From positions 33,885,807 to 33,949,806 of the forward strand of contig JAKSZU010000018.1 in NCBI GenBank assembly GCA_026018925.1: a stretch of 64,000 bases of DNA, written 5' to 3'. Below are positions 45,461 to 57,109 of the stretch, one piece after another (within the stretch, counting starts at the first letter, position 1; each line of letters opens with the position of its first letter). The DNA comes from Tupaia tana. Its lineage: Eukaryota; Chordata; Mammalia; Scandentia; Tupaiidae. The translations under genes and the position numbers were made by a program. Under the pieces are notes generated by a model that saw only the letters and a program-made list of their open reading frames with translations, had not been told where the DNA came from and did not search any database.

Positions 45461-45710
45461 TTTAATTTTTTCTGTAAGGTTTATGCACTAGCTAGAGAGA
45501 GAAATGAAGGGGGGATGGGGGAAAGTGAGAAATCGATATCTGGGGGGATGGCCACACTGCAATCCCTTCTTCTCCATTCTCCTCTCAGGACCCTGGGCAT
45601 GCATGCATACATGCTCAGTGTGATTTTCAAGCTGCTGGGTCCATGACTTGAACCACAAAATAGGCTCTTCGAGATCCAACACCTTAACCACCATGCTGCC
45701 TGTTGGCCCC
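45461..45710 (-). mobile_element. SINE-A3
   Basis: It begins ttctgtaaggtttatgcac and ends ctgttggcccc. The flanks gaacactcccgttt and aaacattccctttt are the probable target duplication. Confidence 0.82.
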
Positions 45711-45941
45711 AAACATTCCCTTTTTAAACAGGAGCAGAAGTTGCTCATGCTGCTTATGCTCACATGCTTCACAAAGACGTTACTTCAAGCCACATCTGGC
45801 TACAGGTAAGGAGGGAAAATGGAGGTTATCGTTGGATGAACATGTACCCAGGAAAAAGGGAAGAAAAACTTGGGAAAAACTAGCAGTTTGCTACATCCTG
45901 GCTTTCAGATTAATTCCTCACCCAAAGGCCAGAGCAGTGTT

Positions 45942-45969
45942 ACACACACACAGACACACACACACACAT
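45942..45969. repeat. (CA)n microsatellite
   Basis: About 14 units with one CAGA variant. Confidence 0.9.
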
Positions 45970-46024
45970 CTAAATATATTCTTTCCTGCTTAAAACCCTT
46001 CCAAAATGAGAAGAAGAGATGGAA

Positions 46025-46285
46025 ACCAGCAGTTGGCATAATGGCTATGTCGCTAGACTCCCATGTAGTTGACTGTGGTTTGAGTCCTGGACCCAGTGGC
46101 TTAAACTCACACCAAGCACGTGAGCGTGTATGCCCAAGATCCCTAGAGGAGAATGGAGGAGAAGGGATTACAGTGTGGCTATCCCCCCAGAGGGTGATTT
46201 CTCGCTTTCTGTTTCTCTTTCTCTGTCTTTCTGGCAAGCACATGTGCCCTATAGCAAAATCCTCTCAAAAAAAAAAAAAAGAAAA
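46025..46285 (+). mobile_element. SINE-A2, plus strand
   Basis: It starts accagcagttggcataatgg, with B box ggtttgagtcctgg and an A-run tail. The flank agagatggaaa lies at 46014 and 46290. Confidence 0.9.
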
Positions 46286-46465
46286 AAGGAGAGATGGAAA
46301 CACAACAGCTTATGTGATGAAGTTGTATGCAGAGCAGCTAAGGTGTTTATCTTGGTTAATAAGGACAATGACAATTCTTTGCATTTGCCTGGGCTTCGCT
46401 GTTTATAAAGATGTTTTTACAGATGTCATTTTTTCCTTTTTAAATCCTCTTTTTCCTTTTAATTT

Positions 46466-46731
46466 TTTTTTTTTTTTTTTGGAGAGGTTTTTGCTATAGG
46501 GTGCGTGTGCTCACCAGAAAGACAGAGAGAGACAGAGAGACAGAAAGTGAGAAATCACCTCCCGGGGGGATGGTCATGCCGCAATCCCTTTTCCTCCACT
46601 CTCCTCTTGGGATCTTGGGCATGCACGCACACACACCCGGCGTGAGTTTAAGCCACTGGGTCCCAGGAATCGAACCGTGGTCGACTGCATGGGAGTCCAG
46701 AGACATAGCCATTACACCAACTGCTGGTCCC
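46466..46731 (-). mobile_element. SINE-A2
   Basis: It has a T-run, gggtgcgtgtgctcacc and a head ending ctgctggtcccc. The flanks ttccttttaattttt and ctcctttttaattttt are the target duplication. Confidence 0.88.
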
Positions 46732-46879
46732 CTCCTTTTTAATTTTTAAAGGTATATTCTGGATATACAGAAAAACTTGCTTTTTGGTATATAGTCCTAT
46801 AACTTTTTTCCTAATTTCTGAGACCTTTCATAATTAAAAAAATAGACATTTAATAATAATTACATATAGTTGTAGGGTG

Positions 46880-47050
46880 TGGTGTGATTTATCAATGCGT
46901 GAATATAATGTGTTTCTTTTCTTCTTACTATAGCCCTCTGAAATAGGTAAGATAGTCAATATTGAGTTGTTGGAAAAGTCATAATGTATTTTTCTATGCA
47001 AAAATTCATTATGACTTTTCTGATAACCTGGTTGTATCCCCATTTAAAAA
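46880..47050 (-). mobile_element. MIR relic, antisense, split by a MITE
   Basis: The text tatagccctctgaaataggt before the MITE and gtatccccatttaaaa after it are consecutive in antisense MIR. Removing the MITE joins them. Confidence 0.65.
46962..47031. mobile_element. Palindromic mariner-like MITE, copy 3
   Basis: About 70 bp: ttgagttgttggaaaag on one side and cttttctgataacctgg on the other, with loop ttctatgcaaaaattc. TA lies at 46960-46961; the right-hand TA has mutated. Confidence 0.83.
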
Positions 47051-47174
47051 TATTTTTTATTTCTTGTTGCAAAAATGATACATATTTCTTACAGAAACTG
47101 CTAACTACAGATAAATAAAAAGAAGAAAAATCTTATCACTCAGGGATAGAAAAATTAACACCTTTAATGTGTGT

Positions 47175-47210
47175 CTTTTTCTCTTTCTTTCTTTCTTTCT
47201 TTCTTTCTTA
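47175..47210. repeat. (CTTT)n microsatellite
   Basis: Tandem CTTT units before a SINE. Confidence 0.85.
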
Positions 47211-47211
47211 A

Positions 47212-47461
47212 GCATTTAAATTTTCTACAGGGTGTATGTGCTCATCAGAGAGGAACAGAGAGAGAGAGAAAGAGGGAATGTGAGACATTACCCCTCAGGA
47301 GGTGGCCATACTGAAATTTCTTCTCCATTCTCCTCTTGGGATTTTGGGCATGAAAACACGTGTGTCTGATGTGTGTTTCAAACCACTGAGTCTGGGATTT
47401 CAACCATGCTATTGACTATGTGAGATCTAGCTGCCTTAACCCCATGCTACTATCTGGCCCA
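47212..47461 (-). mobile_element. SINE-A3
   Basis: An old copy with body motif ctcttgggattttgggcatg and a head ending ctatctggccc. Confidence 0.78.
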
Positions 47462-47474
47462 TCTTGCTCTTTTT

Positions 47475-47672
47475 AAATTAAGTTTACTTATTTCTTTCAT
47501 CAGTGAGAGACAGAGAGCTAGGCACCCCCAACAGTGTTTTTACTTTGTGATTAACCCCCAGCTTCAGCTGAACACTTCCTGGGTTCAAGGAAATCTGTGG
47601 ACATGAACCCAGATCCTTCCCACTTGATTCAGCCTTGTAGAGCATTACATTACTTCTGCACCACTGTCTGGG
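47475..47672 (-). mobile_element. SINE-C
   Basis: It has the tail tttacttatttctttcatcag, a middle with cccccaacagtg, and a head ending gcaccactgtctggg. It clearly matches the copy at 19360-19624 but lacks the poly-T insert. Confidence 0.72.
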
Positions 47673-47675
47673 TTC

Positions 47676-47826
47676 ACTTTTTTTAAGCTTATTTCTTTTA
47701 TGGAGGGAGGAGCTCAAGCCAGCCAGGATCATGGACATACTCGACCTGAAAAACCAAACCTAGCTCTTCCATATGGCTCCACCATCACAGAGGGGAGTGC
47801 TAGTACTGCACCACTGTGGCTGGGCC
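47676..47826 (-). mobile_element. SINE-C-like, short
   Basis: It has a tail ttatttcttttatggagggag and a head ending gcaccactgtggctgggcc. It follows the previous copy head-to-tail. Confidence 0.55.
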
Positions 47827-47869
47827 ATTGTGTATCTTTCCTGATCTTCTCCCATTTGTACTTGGTATT

Positions 47870-48045
47870 CTTACTTACAGGTGAAGATGAGGCCCAAAGA
47901 GGATGAGTATTTGTGTGTCCGTTACTTTATTGATATAATTCTTTCTAACGACTTCTGTACATAAAGGATTTGAGGCTGTGGGCAGACACATCAGTGAGTG
48001 ACAGACTTATACTAGGACTCACATCTTTAGACTCTTATGTTGGAT
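47870..48045 (-). mobile_element. MIR relic, antisense, possibly interrupted
   Basis: The pieces acaggtgaagatgaggccca and actaggactcacatcttta are in antisense MIR order, with about 70 unrelated bases between. Confidence 0.5.
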
Positions 48046-49980
48046 TCACGTGGTTGTTTCCACTTCTCCAGCTCAAGAATTTTCACGAATAAGAATTCAT
48101 CTTCCCCTCCCAAAGAGGCCCTGCTTGAGAGCCAAGAGACGTGGGGCTGGCTCTGGAGAGAGTAGAGAGGAGGCAGGTTGTGGATGGGAAACATAAGGAA
48201 GCCTGACAGAGCCCAGGACAGATGGACAGACTTTCTGATGCCACATTTTGATGCCCAACTGAACAGATGACAATTAGCAGCCACCAGCTGTAAAGTGACT
48301 GAGAATAAAAATGAATCTTTTTTTAAAATGCATTTAGCAAAACATTTAAAAATCCAACAATGAATGTTTGTTGGCAGCCCAGAGGCTATGTGGCACCCGG
48401 GAAGAGCTAGCTATTTGCTGTGGAGGAGGGCTCCTGTTGGTATCCTCTTTCCTGCTAGAGCAAGAAATTCTCTTCTGAAAGCAAAAGAGTGGGTTCATTC
48501 GATGTCGCTAACTTTTGATTCCTGACCTCGAACAAGTTTTCTTTATAATATTGGTCTTCTGTTTCCCGTCTGTAACTGGTTTTCTTGCCCCCTCCACGCC
48601 CCCACCTTGTGTCTGTTCTCTGTACAGCCTCTAAGAGTGGGTCTTTTAACAATGTAAGTGACTTTGAATCAAATACCTGCTTAGAAATTCTCCATTGTTG
48701 GCCCATAGCAAACCCTAACTTCACATGGGATATAGAACCATTTAATGAAGTATTTTGTCATCTGGCATCTACCGACCTCTCCAGCCACATCTTTGACTAC
48801 AGATCCACGGGATTAAGATGTGGCCTCGCTGGAAATGAGCCAATATGGTCTCTTGACTTGGGTCTTTTTGTTTACTCTGTTAGGAGCTCTTGTTCCCTAG
48901 AGAATATGATGAAGTTGTCTTCTTTCAGGTCATGGATAAAGTTTATCTTCTTACTGGACCATCCCAGCCAAAGAGCCTCCTTAGTCTCCATTTTACCTTA
49001 TAAGAAAACTTCATTTCTTATCTTTTATTTTCCACTATTGAATTTATAATCTTTCCCTTTCCCTCTTTACCCTCATGCCCACCCACATACCTAGAATGTA
49101 GGCCTGACAAAGGCAGGTACCTAGTGATGATTTAGCTCTCTGGTAAATCAGTATAACTTTATGTCACATATCTTAAAAGTTAAAAATTGCAACCAGTATA
49201 AAGACCATTAGTGTTGTCTTCCAGGGACAAACATCATATTCCTTTGTAAATTCAAAATGGATTTTTGGGCAAACACTGTCTTCTTTTGTATGAAGAAGTA
49301 GAGATATGTCTTCATTAATAAGACTAGATTGTCTTAAAATGCCTGCAACCATATTTTGCCCAGCATCCCAAGTGGTAGGGGAAAGAATTTTGTCATACAG
49401 TCCTTTCTATAATAAAAACAGTGGTTATTAGGATACTTTTGTTTTATGATTGTAGCATCTGTCCACACTGGATATCTCTGTTGCTTTATGTTGTTGGTGT
49501 AGACCAGTAACAGGGCCCATAACCCCTCCTGCCCCAGTCAGATCCTCCCTTAGCTTTTCTGAATCCTGTATTGGCTCATCTGTGGCCCATACTGAAGAAT
49601 ACCATCTCCCCTACAAGTCACCTGTATCAGTGATGCTGGTGGCTTGGAGGTGGTAAGAGCCAGACACCAGTTGTTTTTCATTCTCATGGGTTTAGAATGT
49701 TCCTCAGATTCCATTTTGCCCTTATTTACCTTCACTTTAAGCCTGTCTTTCTTTCATAATGGCCAGCCTGCTGGCTTCAGGATCAGACACAGGTACAACC
49801 TTCACAGACCACTAACCAGCTCCTTAATTGTCGATAATCTAAATGTTATAACTTGTTCTGTCATTTATGGTGGTTCTGTTTCTCTACCCCCTTGGGTCTT
49901 CTGATACATCTGATTGAAAAGTTACACTTTGAGTATTATTCACAAGGAATCTGATAAAACAACTTTAATGTAGTTTAATT
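48046..49980. other. Unassigned, possibly unique DNA
   Basis: The longest stretch with little sign of transposons. The open frame at 48585-49049 (154 codons) has no domain I recognise and no splice or codon-use support. I treat it as non-coding. Confidence 0.45.
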
Positions 49981-50483
49981 TTAGAGAGATTTTTGCTATA
50001 GGGCATGTGTACTCACCAGAGAGACAGACAGAAAGTGAGAAATCACCTCCCGGGGGGATGGCCATGCCACAATCCCCTTTTCTCCATTCTTCTCTCAGGA
50101 TCTTGGGCACATACACACATGTGCCCAACATGAGTTTTAAGCTGCTGATTCTGGGACTTGAAAAGCGATTGACTGGGGACCAGCAGTTGGCATAATGGCT
50201 ATGTTGCTGGACTCCCATGTAGTCAACCCTGGTTCGAGTCCCAGACCCAGTGGCTTAAACTCATGCTGGGTGCGTGTGCTTGTGTGCCCAAGATCCCAAG
50301 AGGAGAATGGAGGAGAAGGGATTGCGGCGTGGCCATCCCCACTGGGGGATGATTTCTCACTTTCTGTCTCTCTGTCTCTCTCTGTCTTTCCGGCGAGTGC
50401 ATGCACCCTATAGCAAAAACGTTTAAAAAAAAAAAAAAAAAAGCGATTGACTGCAATGTAACCATTATGCCATCTACTGGTCC
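49981..50483 (-). mobile_element. SINE-A3 split by an oppositely oriented SINE
   Basis: The outer parts 49981-50175 and 50454-50483 form one SINE-A (agagatttttgctatagggc to ctactggtcc). The insert lies just downstream of the B box. Confidence 0.88.
50176..50438 (+). mobile_element. SINE-A2, nested, plus strand
   Basis: It starts gggaccagcagttggcataa, with B box ggttcgagtcccag and an A tail. The direct repeat aaaagcgattgactg lies at 50161-50175 and 50439-50453 in the host SINE. Confidence 0.95.
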
Positions 50484-50538
50484 TAAAACCATTTTGGTTC
50501 CCTGGGAACCATCAGAAGAAGGAGAACTGATTATTTAC

Positions 50539-50580
50539 TCTCTATATCTATATCTATATCTATATCTATCTATTTATATC
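50539..50580. repeat. (TATCTA)n microsatellite
   Basis: About six hexamer units. Confidence 0.9.
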
Positions 50581-51354
50581 TCCACTGCAGCCATTGTCCT
50601 GGGACATCAGCCCTAAATATTGACTCAGCAGAATTACATGATGAATGAGTCAAGAGAGGATTCATCCCTTGGCAGGCTTTTTCTGTACAAACTCAGGCCA
50701 ACTCTTTAAAAACTCAATATTTGAAGTGTTTTATCTCATTTGAAGTTGTGTACCTTCTTCTCCTTTCCATATGTACTGAATGCCATGTCCTCCTTTTTAA
50801 GCAGGTGTCCTGTCACCTGGTACACAAGGGGTTAATTTACCCATCCGCCCATGGGCTCTGTGGGTTATTCCATATTTATTTCAATTATAAAAGTATACTG
50901 GGTCAGTGTATTTATTTTAAATCACATTATCTACAGCTTCCCAAGCATGTGTCAACAAAAAGAACGGTTTCAATTTAGAAGACTTTGAAATGGTGTGCAG
51001 TTTATCCTCACTTCAATTATACCCTCTACAGTAAGTCATGGGCAGCTTCAGGATTATTCAGGGCAAGGTAATGCTATCTGAAAGCATTGATTTTTCCCTT
51101 CTCTTCAAGAACAGTTCACTGAAAGATGCACTGGAGTTGTCTTTAAGAAAACACAAAAATACATTTCCCAGCTACAACTTCTGAGAAATCTCAATCTTAG
51201 TGACTCTGGATGAAGTTGCCGGAGCAGTTTTTGACCTTTCAAGGAAGACTTGTAAAGCTGGTTGCAAAGGAGTGACTGTAGCAAGAATTAAGTTTCTTGG
51301 CATGAAACAATAGGACATGAATGGAACAAAGGAGGAGGAGAATAATCGTTGTAC
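50581..51354. other. Unassigned, possibly unique DNA
   Basis: No recognised repeat or gene. Confidence 0.45.
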
Positions 51355-51448
51355 TCTTTCTACTTATAAATAAAATATTTATCGGGTACCTACTATGTGC
51401 CAAGCCCTGGGCTAGGAGCTGAGGATACAGTGATGAACAATAAACAGA

Positions 51449-51483
51449 AGGTCATATACCTACATTTTGTAGGTATATGACCT
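51449..51483. repeat. Perfect 16-bp inverted repeat
   Basis: The arms aggtcatatacctaca and tgtaggtatatgacct are exact reverse complements with only TTT between. The hairpin starts where the L2 text ends. Confidence 0.97.
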
Positions 51484-51966
51484 GTGCAACTGCTTAAGGC
51501 CACATGCTTAACAGGGTCTTGTGTTTGATTAAATGTCTGTCATTGCCATCTTGAAATTCTTAATAATCTTCAAACAAAAGAAAATTTTACACTGGGCTTT
51601 GCAGAATATCAGGGTACTTTAAAAATTTTGTGAAAAAATTGGAATTGAAGTATGAGTTTATTTTGCTGTAAAATATTTTGAAATCCATAGTACACATTTT
51701 TTCATGAGCTTTGTGAAGACCCCTGTCATATATAGTTGGCTCTGATAAACACAGTCACTTCTGTACTCACAGATTTAGAATTTAGTAGGGGAGACAGACA
51801 TGAACTAATTCCACTTGTGATAAGGGCTGTTAAGGGACAGATAAAGGGTACTTGGAGGTATGTAATATAGGGACCTAGCCTAATCTGGAGTTACTGGAGG
51901 CACCTCAAAGAAGAACCATTTAGGCAGACATCTGAAAGGTCATTAAACATGTAGCATTCTCTAGGG

Positions 51967-52465
51967 CAGGGGCCCCCAACCCCATACTAGTCGGTGGCCT
52001 ATTAGGAACTAGACCACACAGCAGAAGGTGAGTGGCAGGTGAGTGAGTGGAACTTTATCTGTATTTATAGTTGCTCCTGATCGCAAATATTACCACCTGA
52101 GTTCCACCTCTTGTTAGATCAGAAGCAGCATTAGATTCTCCTAGGAGCCTGAAACCTATTATGGAGGGATCCAGGCTGTATGCTCCTTACACGAATCCGA
52201 TACCTGATGATGTGAGGTGGAGCTGAGGTGGTGATGCTAGCACTGAGGAGTGGCTGCAAATACTGCATTATGGTGAGTTGTATAATTATTTCATCATATA
52301 TTACAATGTAATGCTAATAAAAATAAAGTGCACAGTAAAGGTAATGCTCTTGAATTATCCTGAAACTATCCCCGTATTGTTTACCCCCACCCCCACCCCC
52401 AGTTCATGGAAAAATTGCCTTTTACAAAACCAGTGCCTGGTGCAAAAAAGGTTGGGGAATCATAC
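51967..52465 (+). mobile_element. Non-autonomous hAT-type DNA transposon
   Basis: It starts caggggcccccaacccc and ends with aaaggttggggaatcata. These ends are imperfect inverted repeats of the CAGGGGTCCCCAACC kind. Internal text (ggtggcctattaggaac, tggtgagttgtataattatt) matches an old mammalian family I remember but cannot name safely. It splits the L2. Confidence 0.7.
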
Positions 52466-52620
52466 CAGACAGAGGGAAAAGCAAGTGCAAAGGCCCCCAG
52501 GCAGGAAGGAACTTGGCCTGTTAGAATGAAAGAGGTGGCAAGTGTGAGTAGAGCACAGTTAAGAGGGAGTAGGACAATATTCTCTCTTTGGCCGGATTAC
52601 CAAGGCATAGATAACTGTGA

Positions 52621-52919
52621 TTAGATTTACAGAGATTTTTCTCAGTTGGAAATTTGAAGCAACTCTTAGATTCTCTTCTATTTCTGTCCCTTTATTGCTG
52701 TCTGATCCATGAATTCAAGTAGTTTCCCTTAATATTATGGAAGATTTCTGGAAGGAACACGAGTATCTCAGAAAAAACTTCAGATTTCAAAATGTTATTC
52801 ATTTTAAGATACTTAAATTTAAATGGCATATAAATAATAATTATTGAGCATTTATTTAAGAATTCAGGATGAAGATGTCATCCACAGACTTACTTAGAGT
52901 TTGGCAGTACCGGGGAACT
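52621..52919. other. Unassigned DNA
   Basis: No gene or clear repeat. Confidence 0.4.
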
Positions 52920-53338
52920 AGACAGTAGTATTGTGGTAAAACACATGTTCTGTGAGTCTGAGTCACATGGGAAAGTTCTGCCTTTGAGATCTTCCTGAAT
53001 ATGGTGGGTATGCATGTGCTCATGATTCGGGCTGGCTGTAGGTGGGGTTGAATTGTGGCATCAAGTTCCTGTTGAGGGTGTTGGCAGGTGTCATGGTGGT
53101 TAAGTCACTGGACTCCCACATGACCAACTGTGGTTTGAGTCCCAGACCTGGTGTCTTGCTTTATCATTTCCTCTCTTTGTCTCTCTGGCCAAATTAAATA
53201 ATAATAATAAATTAAATTAAATAAATAATTCTTTAAAAACAAACAAACAAACAAACTGAACAGCCCTGTTAGGAGTACTGTCTGTCTCTGTCTCCTGCTC
53301 ATGGAATAAGTAAATAAATAAACAAAAAATAAAGAAAA
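52920..53338 (+). mobile_element. SINE-C split by a SINE-B
   Basis: The head (agacagtagtattgtggtaa, gtgagtctgagtcacatggg) runs to tcctgttgaggg. The tail resumes after the insert as cctgttaggagtactgtctg with tcatggaataagtaaataaa. The two parts join at the duplicated cctgtt. Confidence 0.7.
53081..53257 (+). mobile_element. SINE-B nested in SINE-C
   Basis: It starts ttggcaggtgtcatggtgg, with B box ggtttgagtcccag, the CT-rich part ctctctggccaaatt, an ATTAAATA tail and (CAAA)n. Confidence 0.88.
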
Positions 53339-54139
53339 GCTCTGGTAGTATCTATCTTTGTAGTCTGAATGATGTAAATATATTATACCTCTGCATGTTG
53401 AGCAAACCATTTTATTTTCGCTTATTCTTTATTTACCTTTTTGACCCTATAAAGTAGAAATCCCCTAGACCTTGGCCTTCTAGAAGTTGGTGGATGTCCC
53501 TCTGCACACTTACACAGATTCTGATTTTATAGCGTTTGTTACTTTCATCTTTCCTCCCTCAAAGCTATGGAGAGCTACTCTATTAAAGTCTCTTTACAGG
53601 TGAGTGGGGAATGTCACAGTATTTGCAATGGGAAAAAAATGAAATCCATTGTACATTAGAAAGTTTACTTGGCTGAAACATTTATAATTTGAAGTCTTGG
53701 AAAATAGTGAAGCTGGAAGTGCTGGGGGGAGGGACAGGAAGAACTTTCAGTGGTGAGTACTTAAATAACTCCATAAATCACATTTTAAAAGACAGTCATA
53801 TGTTTACTGAATTGATTTCTCTGGACAAATGAGAGAAAAATCTAAAATAAGAGAATAGAAACTCTATAAATGACCCTCATCTGCTGCCATTTATTTGCAA
53901 TGAAGTCTTGTTGACCTCTTACTTTATATCTTGCTTAAAAATTTAAAGCCGAGATGACTAGCAATTATTAGCATAGGAAATCACTTTGGACTCAGTGACA
54001 GTTACATTGGTGTGTTTGCCTTTTTGTGTAACTTTGTTTACTTTGTGGTTGCTTTCTTGCTGAGAGGAGTGGTTGGAATTTGAATCTTGCCCTGTCTTCA
54101 GTGTCTTTGTATAAATAAAAACTCATGCCCTTTGTTACA
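53339..54139. other. Unassigned, possibly unique DNA
   Basis: No recognised repeat or gene. Confidence 0.45.
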
Positions 54140-54430
54140 GTAGATGGAATGCACAGTAGTTAAACCCATGGCTTTGGAATCAGACAGCTGTGAGTTCAAA
54201 TCCTCTTACACCACTCATAAGATAGAATTTGAACTAGCTTCTTAAGCTCTGTCAGCCTGGGTTGTACCATTTGTGGAAGGGAGGTTATTAAACCCACCTG
54301 GGAGGGTTAGTGCAAAGATTAAGGTAGTGATTGAAAGACTCTTAGTACAGTTAAATTTGTGTGCATGCATGCACACCAAGAACTTGCTTGAATGTCGAAA
54401 GTATTCAGTAAACAGTGATTGTAGTTACTA
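54140..54430 (+). mobile_element. MIR relic, sense
   Basis: The order cacagtagttaaacccatgg, ttggaatcagacagctgtg, gagttcaaatcctc, gtaccatttgtggaagg and gtgcaaagattaagg follows MIR nearly end to end. Confidence 0.82.
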
Positions 54431-54574
54431 GTGATTAGAATCACCAAGCAGAGCCCTGTAGGGGAAGAACTCATTTTTAATGGTCTCCTTACACAATGGG
54501 AACTGCTGGGACAAATCCTCCCTGCTTGTGAAAGTCTGAGGCCCTTAGAACATCAAAGCTGAAAGAGAGCTTAG

Positions 54575-54690
54575 GGGGGCCGCAAATGTCTGTCCACTGG
54601 TATCATCTGGGAACTTTATGATGCAGACCCATGGGCTCCTCTCCAGGCCTTCTAAATCACAGAATCTCCAGGGAAAGACTTGAATATGTG
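54575..54690 (+). mobile_element. MER5A-like hAT relic
   Basis: The text actggtatcatctgggaac, ccaggccttctaaatcacag and aatctccagggaaag resembles the middle of MER5A-type elements. The termini are not visible. Confidence 0.6.
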
Positions 54691-54699
54691 CAGTCAAAA

Positions 54700-55540
54700 C
54701 ACTGAGATCATCCTTAGAATGGCTGTTATCACAGACAATAACTAACAGTGCTGGTGAGATTACAGAGAAGTGAGCACTCTTTCGTACTGTTTATGTGAAT
54801 GTAAATTAGGACAACTATTAGAGAAAATAGAAACTCCTCAACCAAAACCAGAATTGCTGTATGACCCAGCAATCTCACTAACAGATATAAATCCAAAGGA
54901 AAGGAAATTGGTATGCTATGAAGATGTCTGTATCCTGAAATTTCTTGTAGCACTATTTACAATAGACAAGATACAGAATCAATCTAAGTATCCATCAACA
55001 GATAAATGGATAAAGAAAAAGTGGTGTATATATACAATGGAATACTATTTGGTCATAAAAAATGATGAACTCCTGTCATTTGAGGTTAAATGGATGAGCC
55101 TGGAGGACATTGTGTTAAGTAAAATAAGTCAGGAATGGAAAGAGAAATGCCACATGTTCTTGTATTAAAAAAAAAAAAGTACCTCATAGAAGTAGAGAGA
55201 TGAAGAATGACTGCTAGAAGCTGGGAAGGATGGAAGTGGGGGATAAAGGGACACTGATTATGGAACAAAATTTCAGATACGTAAGAGAAAAATTCTTTGT
55301 GTTATAAAATACAATAGGGAGAATATAGTTTACAACAACTTACTGTATATCTAAGAGTAACTTAACAAGATTTTGAATGTTCTCAACATGAAATGATGAA
55401 TGGTGATGGGTATACTAATAATCTTGCTTTAATCGTTACACGTTGCATTCATGTACTGAAAAATCACATTTGTATTTCCACAAATAGGTATAATTATTAT
55501 ATATTAATGAAAATATTTGAGATTGTTTTGAGGAACTGTT
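54700..55540 (+). mobile_element. L1 3' end, sense (L1MA-like)
   Basis: It holds the ORF2 C-terminal region (54740-55168) and a 3' UTR ending in a gtatttccacaaataggtat-type terminus. It is 5'-truncated. Confidence 0.85.
54770..55168 (+). pseudogene. L1 ORF2 C-terminal fragment
   Basis: A 132-codon open stretch whose translation ends like the L1 ORF2 C terminus. Visible motifs are LLYDPAISL, WIKKKWCIYTMEYY, IKNDELLSF and ILSKISQEWK-like text. It lacks the endonuclease and reverse transcriptase domains, so it is a 5'-truncated fossil that stayed open by chance or relatively recent age. Confidence 0.8.
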
Positions 55541-55923
55541 AATGCTTAGGAAACTCTTCCTTGGATTTCTTGTTCTTTCCATTCATTTAAAAAGTATGTA
55601 TTTATTTATATACATAATAAAATACTTTTTATCTGATTCATATTGAGGAGCTGATATGAAAACCACCAGTATAACTAACTGGTAGTAAGAGAAAACATTG
55701 CTAGCCCTTCAGCTTCATCCTTTATATTCAAAATGTTTATGATTTTATACAGAGTAATCTTTATGTGCATTTCTTAATACTGATTTTGTCAGAAACACTG
55801 TGAATTTTTGGATTTCTCAGTTTTAAATCATTTTTAAAAATTGGAAAGAGGTAGGGTGTAATAGGCAACTCATCTATAATGAGCTACTGCAAATTCTGTT
55901 CTTCTTAATATATTCCCTTTTCC
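55541..55923. other. Unassigned AT-rich DNA
   Basis: No gene or clear repeat. Confidence 0.4.
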
Positions 55924-56850
55924 AAAAAATTTATTCACATTCCATTGTTGTACATCTTTATAACTCACAATATGGTTTTTCAAAATATGTATGTTGTACA
56001 TGACAATCAAATCAAGGATATTACCATATACATCATTTTCAACACAAAACTTTACATACTTTTTCTCTTAAATGTTTCTTCCCTTCATCCCTCCCACCCA
56101 CTCTCTACTATTCATTCCCCCTCCTAGTATCTACACTTATCCTTTCTACTAACATATATGTCTTCAGATCTTTCGATTTCTTCTATAGGGTGCAGACATT
56201 TGGTGCATATGGAGCAGGGATGCACAGTGTGTATCTTTCAAAGTCTAGCTCACTTCACTTAGCAATAAGTCTTCCATATTCAACCAGTTTGACTCAATAG
56301 CTTCTTATGGTTGAGTAGTATTCCATAGTATATGTGTGCCACAGTTTTTCAATCTAGTCATCAGTTCTTGGACACTTAGGTTGATTCTATGTCTTGGCAA
56401 TTATGAATAATACTGCAATAAACATAGACATATAAGTATCTTTTTTGACTGAGTGTTTTCCTATCCTTTGGGTAAATATCAAGGTACTGAAATTACTGGG
56501 TCATATGGTAGCTCTATTTGTAGGTTTTTGAGAAACTTTGATACTGTTCTTCATAGTCATTTGACTATTTTACATTCCCACCAACAGTGTAAGAGGATTT
56601 CATTTTCACCACAGCCTTGCCAGCACTTATTCTTTATTTTTTCACTATAGCCATTCTATCTGGGTTTAAATGGTATCCCATTGTGGTTTTAATTTGCGTT
56701 TCCCTTATGATAAGAGATGCTGATCTTATGACAAGAAATGTTGATATGTGACAAGAGACATATGACTTTGATCTAGATCATTTGGGTTTTAGAGAGTTGT
56801 CTATCAGCTCATTTGCTCATTTGCCCATTTTTTAATTGGAATTTTTTTTT

Positions 56851-57109
56851 TTTTTTTTTTTTTGGAGAGGTTTTTTGCTATAGGGCACGTGCGCTCGCCA
56901 GACAGAGAGAGAAAGAGAGATAGAAAGTGAGAGATCACCCCCCAGGGGGGATGGCCACGCCGCAATCCCTTCTCCTCCATTCTTCTCTCGGGATCTTAGC
57001 ATGCACGCACACGTGCCCGGCGTGAGTTTAAGCCACCGGGTCCGGGACCTGAACCGCGGTCGACTACGTGGGGTCCAGCGACATAGCCATTACGCTAACT
57101 GCTGGTCCC
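56851..57109 (-). mobile_element. SINE-A2, nested in L1
   Basis: A CpG-rich copy with an extra C in the B box region (antisense gggacctgaaccgcgg). Short flanks ttggaattttt and cggattttttt. Confidence 0.88.

Larger units (their letters stand above)
51355..52620 (-). mobile_element. L2 relic, antisense, interrupted twice
   Basis: Three pieces in antisense L2 order: 51360-51448 (acctactatgtgccaagccc, gatacagtgatgaac), 51770-51966 (ggggagacagacatgaac, cagacatctgaaagg) and 52466-52620 (agacagagggaaaagcaagt, gtgcaaaggcccccaggc). Between them lie an unrelated segment with a hairpin (51449-51769) and a hAT element. Confidence 0.75.

Noticed and set aside
48585..49049. 154-codon open frame
   Set aside because: No recognised domain, no splice context and no codon-use support. 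Frames of this size are expected in 64 kb of AT-rich DNA on both strands.
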